A stretch of DNA of 64,000 nt from Moesziomyces globuligerus (Eukaryota; Basidiomycota; Ustilaginomycetes; Ustilaginales; Ustilaginaceae). The position numbers were made by a program, and so were the translations under genes. The notes beneath the pieces are model-generated. The model ran no database searches. It worked only from the letters and a program-made list of their open reading frames with translations, and was not told the origin of the DNA. The stretch spans positions 474,211-538,210 of the forward strand of contig JARVLF010000008.1 in the NCBI GenBank assembly GCA_030849465.1, read 5' to 3'. How positions within the stretch are numbered: the first letter of the stretch is position 1; every line of letters begins with the position of its first letter. Below are positions 59,944-64,000 of this stretch, piece after piece.

Positions 59944-62757
59944 ATGTCACGGACAACCTGCCCTGTTTGCGGTCTCTCCTATGCGGCAACAAACATCACC
60001 AATCATTTGCGCAAGGCGCACAGCGGTGCACACGTCAGTCAGGAGGCTGCTGCTGCTGTTGGGCTGGTTGCATGCCAGTGCGGCCAGGTAGTGGTGAATG
60101 CTGCGGCACTGCGCAAGCACCAGGGCATCCGTAAGTGCCAGGGTGTACAGTCCCAGCCCACAGCAGCAGCAGCTGCAGCAGCAGAAAATTTTGCTCCAGC
60201 ACAGTCAGAATCAGCGCCGGCAGAGCAGACTGCAGCAGCAGCCATTGTGGCAGCTGCATCAGCGCTGGCGCAGGCTCTGGCCCCGCTGCCGCCTCCAAGT
60301 GCAAGCCCAGCACCCGTGCACACAGCATCACCGTCCTGCAGCTCACCACTGGCCCCGGAGGCAACAGGCACGGAGGCAGATGTGGAGGAGGAGAATTTCC
60401 AGGAAATTGACGCGTCTTCTGGTCTGGTGCCCAGCCTGCCTCCAAGCCCAATCTTGGATTTTCCAGCGGAGACACTCATCTCTGATTCTGAGCGGGAGCC
60501 AGATGTGGATCCAGAGCCAGAGTCTGGGCAAGATGGAGACGGAGACGGACTGGAGATGGACATTTCCCTGGAAATTGACGCGTCTCCTGGTCTTGTGCCC
60601 AGCCTATCTCCACATGGACCTGACACCAACACGGACTCTGACCAGGAGTCGGATGGAGAAGAAGACAGAGAGACGCTACCGTACCTTCCCCAAGAAGGAC
60701 CTGCGGCACCAACACAAGCACGTCCCCAGCATACGCCAGAGCTGCAAGATGTTCAAGACATGCCAGCAGACGGTATTGTGGTACTGCTGCCTGCTCTTGA
60801 CACCGCTGAGGAGGAGGCAGAAGCACCGTCTGCACCCCAGCTGGTGCTGGACACAGGGGAGCAGCTTCCAAAACTCCCGCCTATCCCAGCCATGGCACCA
60901 ATTTCCAACTGGGATGTGCCTGTCCACACGGATGTGGACTCCTTTTCGGTGACAATTTCTCCTGCCAGCATGCTTCAGATTTTTCCAGCTGGCTGCTACG
61001 CGTCCTTGATCAGCCATGCACCTGATTTCAAGGACATGCACGTCTTTGACAATTGGGTCTATTTTGCCGAGCTCAAGGTGGTCTTCCGCTTTGAACCGCA
61101 GTTCAAGCTCCCCCTTGTAGCACGGCTGCAGGGACCGCCACAACACGCCATCCTTGTCCCCTCTGAACACCCCAAGACGCTCACCTTTGGAGAGCTGCGG
61201 GTGGAGATCAGCATCCTGGTGGAGGCGCTCCAGGACATAGGCTGCCAGAGTGTACGCATGGGTGCGTACGGCTTCAAGGTGCCCATCCACCGCTTCCTGG
61301 ATCCAGCTGCGCTAGCAGAGCATCCAATGCAGGCGTTCAATGTGTTTGACATTGGCTGCACGGTGGACACAGGCCACGTCACGCTGCTTGCACCCAAAAC
61401 AAAGAAGGGCGGCTACAAGCAGTATCCCAGCGCTCTGCGCATTGGCCGTGGTTTTGGCAGTGTGGAGCTGCGGTGGACTCACCGTGCTGATGGAATTTCC
61501 CATTTCAAGGCATATTCCAAACTCACGCACCTGCTCAAAGCCGGAGCAGCAGGTGCCGGGCAGGGAGGTCAGCCGATGATCATGAAGACGGTGAAAGACC
61601 GCATTGCCACACTGCAGAGGTGGAAAGAGCGCGTCTCTGGCACAGCACCAGAGGTGGGCAGCGGCATCCGGCTGGAGCTCACCGTGCAAGCGGCCACCAT
61701 GCAGCAGGCGCAGCAAGTGGCAAAGGCAAGCCGCTTCCTTGATCCACGCTACCTGTTCACCGCACAAGCAGGAGTGCAGCAGCTGCTGACGCACACCATC
61801 AAGAAAGAAGACATGTTCAGGGATCTTGACGTGCTGCTTGCTGTTGCAGAGCAGAAGCAGCTCTTCCGGGGCAACAGCAGCAAGCAGTCCACACGGTTGC
61901 AGCGGCAAGCCGTGGTGGACCTATACAATGCAATGGGTTGGCATCCGGGCAGACGGCCCACAGCGCTGGACAGTCCCACCGCATGGTGGGTGTCCAACCA
62001 AGCTGCGGTGGATCTGGCGCAAGAGCTGGAGCGGTTCAGCACGCCCAAGCGGACCAAGAATTTGTTTGGGCACATTCAAATCCACCTGCGGTGCCAGGGT
62101 TGCCGGCGCGTGGGCACGTACATCCTCTGTGGAGGTGCCCATCAGTTCCGCATCCGCTGCACTGAGTGCCGAGCCACCCTTGGCGCGCAGAAATTCCGCA
62201 TGCACATTGCCACGCTGGCATTCAACCGGCAGCTGGGCGTTGACCTCAGCACGCTCATTGTGGATCCAGCACGGCTGCTGTTTGCAAGCATACCTGCAGA
62301 CCAAGCTGTCCGCAAGCTCAGCCAGCGGAGGGACCTCAGCGGTCTTGTCCGCACGCATGAGTTTGCCAGCATGCGCAAGTCCATGCTGGAGTGCCTCTCC
62401 TTTGCGTTGGAAGATCAACACGGTGGGCCAGGTCCCATTGAGATCCAGGAGGCAGCAACAGACTGGCTGCGGGACAACACTCTGGCAGTGGAGCATCACA
62501 TTGGTGCACGGAGCAGGGTTGCTGTCCATGCCTGCATCAACAAGCTGGCTGTGCGTGATGCAGAGCTCAGCACGGAGGAGGAGGTCTTGCTGCTGCACGG
62601 TGTGGCAGGTGCGTTCAACACTCACATTGCCCACCTCATGCTTCTGCGCAGAGCGTGGTCCTGCCAGGTCATTCCGGTTGGCGGCGTTGGGCCATATGTG
62701 GGCCTTGTCAAGCTTATGGGTGATGGATACGAGGTGCTGACACACTCTAGGCAGTAG
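59944..62757 (+). CDS. Unrecognised subtelomeric protein with N-terminal zinc fingers and C-terminal zinc ribbon pattern
   Basis: 937 aa, ATG at 59944, no intron, no internal stop. Residues 6-26 form a C2H2-like finger (CPVCGLSYAATNITNHLRKAH); about 44-66 is a C-x-C...H...C finger (CQCGQVVVNAAALRKHQGIRKC). Then come ~250 Ala/Pro/Gln-rich and acidic residues with an internal duplication (EIDASSGLVPSLPP / EIDASPGLVPSLSP). A folded region spans about 320-900. Near 720 is a zinc-ribbon-like pattern, C-x2-C-x10-C-x8-C-x2-C (LRCQGCRRVGTYILCGG ... RIRCTECRATLG). Codon use differs from the core genes, with many GCA, CAG and ACA codons. I do not recognise the family. It is not the RecQ-like helicase known from Ustilago chromosome ends: no Walker or DEAD/DEAH motif is seen. 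The segment SHFKAYSKLTHLLKA followed by IRLELTVQA loosely recalls replication-initiator proteins, a weak hint only. Possibly a mobile-element or telomere-associated gene. Confidence 0.8.
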   Translation: MSRTTCPVCGLSYAATNITNHLRKAHSGAHVSQEAAAAVGLVACQCGQVVVNAAALRKHQGIRKCQGVQSQPTAAAAAAAENFAPAQSESAPAEQTAAAAIVAAASALAQALAPLPPPSASPAPVHTASPSCSSPLAPEATGTEADVEEENFQEIDASSGLVPSLPPSPILDFPAETLISDSEREPDVDPEPESGQDGDGDGLEMDISLEIDASPGLVPSLSPHGPDTNTDSDQESDGEEDRETLPYLPQEGPAAPTQARPQHTPELQDVQDMPADGIVVLLPALDTAEEEAEAPSAPQLVLDTGEQLPKLPPIPAMAPISNWDVPVHTDVDSFSVTISPASMLQIFPAGCYASLISHAPDFKDMHVFDNWVYFAELKVVFRFEPQFKLPLVARLQGPPQHAILVPSEHPKTLTFGELRVEISILVEALQDIGCQSVRMGAYGFKVPIHRFLDPAALAEHPMQAFNVFDIGCTVDTGHVTLLAPKTKKGGYKQYPSALRIGRGFGSVELRWTHRADGISHFKAYSKLTHLLKAGAAGAGQGGQPMIMKTVKDRIATLQRWKERVSGTAPEVGSGIRLELTVQAATMQQAQQVAKASRFLDPRYLFTAQAGVQQLLTHTIKKEDMFRDLDVLLAVAEQKQLFRGNSSKQSTRLQRQAVVDLYNAMGWHPGRRPTALDSPTAWWVSNQAAVDLAQELERFSTPKRTKNLFGHIQIHLRCQGCRRVGTYILCGGAHQFRIRCTECRATLGAQKFRMHIATLAFNRQLGVDLSTLIVDPARLLFASIPADQAVRKLSQRRDLSGLVRTHEFASMRKSMLECLSFALEDQHGGPGPIEIQEAATDWLRDNTLAVEHHIGARSRVAVHACINKLAVRDAELSTEEEVLLLHGVAGAFNTHIAHLMLLRRAWSCQVIPVGGVGPYVGLVKLMGDGYEVLTHSRQ

Positions 62758-62824
62758 GAGAATATCATTTTGTTCACGTGTGTTTGTGTAAGCTGAACAG
62801 TGGTCCGGGTGAGCTGGATGAGAG

Positions 62825-62980
62825 CTGGGGGTACCGTGTCCAAATTTTCATTTTGGCAGGGGAAGTTGGAATTTTGAGGCGGTACCCCCAGATGGGCGCG
62901 CTCTTTCCAGGTGGAGGGGGTACCGCGTCAAAATTTTCACTTTGGCTCAGGAAAGTTGAGTTTGGAGACGGGACCCCCAC
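62825..62980. repeat. Two tandem 86-bp-period units, each bounded by inverted GGGGGTACCG/CGGTACCCCC-type arms
   Basis: Unit A (62825-62891) has perfect 12-nt arms CTGGGGGTACCG and CGGTACCCCCAG. Unit B (62911-62980) has imperfect arms (GGGGGTACCGCGTC versus GACGGGACCCCC). The interiors share AAATTTTCA-TTTTGGC and GGAAAGTTG-like words. They lie between the zinc-finger gene and the truncated frame at 63000 and could form hairpins. Confidence 0.8.
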
Positions 62981-62999
62981 CTCATCTCCATCCGTCAAC

Positions 63000-63102
63000 A
63001 TGCCAGCAAAAACACCTGAAGCAATTGCCCGCAAGAAGACGGCAAGGAAGGTCCGTGAAGCAGCTCAACGGCAACTATACCAGCAAAGCAAGCAGGAGGA
63101 AC
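63000..63102 (+). pseudogene. 5' end of a reading frame cut off by telomeric repeats
   Basis: ATG at 63000 opens a highly basic, helical-looking sequence (MPAKTPEAIARKKTARKV ..., then QRQLYQQSKQEEL) of about 34 residues that runs directly into the TTAGGG array, where the frame continues only as Arg-Val repeats to a stop at 63230. This looks like the N-terminus of a longer protein lost when the telomere repeat was added. The full gene is not present and its identity is unknown. It is on the same strand as the zinc-finger gene. Confidence 0.5.
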
Positions 63103-63183
63103 TTAGGGTTAGGGTTAGGGTTAGGGTTAGGGTTAGGGTTAGGGTTAGGGTTAGGGTTAGGGTTAGGGTTAGGGTTAGGGTTA
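63103..63183 (+). repeat. Interstitial telomeric array, (TTAGGG)13.5
   Basis: Thirteen perfect TTAGGG units plus TTA, G-rich strand reading toward the right as expected for a right-hand chromosome end. At least 817 bp of non-telomeric sequence follow in this window. TTAGGG is the known telomeric repeat of Ustilago. Confidence 0.97.
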
Positions 63184-64000
63184 CAAGGTTGTCTGATCTG
63201 ATCTGCTCAACAATCTCAAATCTGTACTAATGGAATGTGTAGGGATACCCCCAAGGAAGCCACATGCAAAGTCTGACGTTACCACGTAACGCGGTTGCGG
63301 AGCTACGGGTTAGGGTTTACAAGGTGGACCCTTTTATAAATTGATTAGGGTTGCTTAAGCAAAGTTGTAGAGCAGATCAAACTGAGTATATTTCATTATC
63401 TGACCCTACGCTGGAAGCATAATATTTTCCTGCGTTATGGTCCGTCGAAGTTTGGCCCTACCGGGGTCGACACGTCAAAAAAGTCAAATTTTGGACACGT
63501 GCCCGTAATGAAAGATGACGCTGATGACACCCTCAGAGCACCCTGAAAGTGTCACAGCAATAGCACAAGTCCTCATGGTGTGACTGTGGACTTTGCGTTT
63601 TCCAAGATTTTGGCGGGGGCACCAAGGGTCCCCCCTTGGAAACATGAAAAATGGACCCCCTCCAAATGCTCTGCTACCTTAATAGAACTTGTACACGCAT
63701 GCTTGGAGATGCTAAGTCCAGAGTTTCAGGCAGATTGGTCAGCTGGGGGTGGAGGTATGGCGACCCCAATGTCGTCCAACCCTGACCCTACGTGACTCAT
63801 ATCACGCACATCACAGACACATATGGTTGGCTATTTACAGGGGATGTTTTTGGGTTTTTTTGTGCTATCCTATGTACATACAGTCAGTTCTTTGCCACAT
63901 CACACACACAGCACCTCATAGTGGTTGCCACCGAGGTGGATGAGGCCCAGGTACGGCCCTTCGGCACCACCTGGGTAGGTGGCTGTGTGGTCTGCCTTAG
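63184..64000. other. Sequence beyond the interstitial telomere, no gene recognised
   Basis: Less GC-rich than the core. Contains two isolated telomere-like words (GGGTTAGGGTTT at 63307-63318 and ATTAGGGTTG near 63346), a TATAAA near 63334, and a short palindrome CCAAGGGTCCCCCCTTGG near 63623. The first telomere-like word is followed by ACAAGGTGG, resembling the sequence right after the main array (ACAAGGTTG). Frames are all under 75 codons and have no recognisable features. Confidence 0.5.

Noticed and set aside
63103..63230. Arg-Val repeat protein read through the telomeric array
   Set aside because: It is only the translation of TTAGGG repeats, not a gene product.

Overview
The window looks like one end of a chromosome from a smut fungus (Basidiomycota, Ustilaginomycetes; Ustilago, Sporisorium or Pseudozyma-like). 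Grounds: GC-rich, C/G-ending codons in the core genes, long uninterrupted reading frames with few short introns of GTAAGT...CTGAC/CTAAC...AG type, and typical fungal nuclear genes. The right edge carries a perfect (TTAGGG)n array. The species is not determined. I saw no tRNA, rRNA or CRISPR.

Core part (1 to about 56.3 kb), left to right: actin-related protein Arp9 (-) and prohibitin-2 (+) share a bidirectional promoter with four palindromic 14-bp repeats. Ribosomal protein uL1/L10a (-) has its start codon split by an intron. Next come a Nup2/Nup50-type FG nucleoporin (+), a DCAF7/WDR68-type WD40 protein (-), a Med1-like Mediator subunit whose open frame runs into the first exon of the tRNA methyltransferase Trm9 (+), and a hexose transporter (-). 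An unusually long gene-free stretch of 5.6 kb follows. Then come a PDK1/Pkh-type kinase (-), the acetolactate synthase regulatory subunit Ilv6 (+), an unknown small protein (-), a FucP-like sugar permease with one intron (+), a nitrilase/omega-amidase (+), a DHA2-type MFS transporter (-), a 2-hydroxyacid dehydrogenase (-), a very large Ras-type GEF (+), MCM5 (+), and an Mga2/Spt23-type membrane-tethered transcription factor (+). Most of these are housekeeping or nutrient/lipid-sensing genes.

Subtelomeric part (about 56.3 to 64 kb): composition and content change. There is a short AT-richer stretch, then an unrecognised four-exon gene with internal amino-acid repeats and its own TATA box. It is followed by a mosaic of inverted repeats, a degenerate telomeric seed and a 22-bp minisatellite. 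An intact 937-codon gene comes next, with N-terminal C2H2-like fingers and a C-terminal zinc-ribbon pattern, whose family I do not recognise. After hairpin-type 86-bp repeats lies the start of another reading frame, cut off by 13.5 perfect TTAGGG repeats. About 0.8 kb of further unrecognised sequence lies beyond that array, so it is interstitial in this window.

The most interesting items are the Med1-Trm9 junction (stop codon embedded in a 5' splice site), the split start codon of L10a, the two unrecognised subtelomeric genes, and the interstitial telomere that truncates a reading frame.
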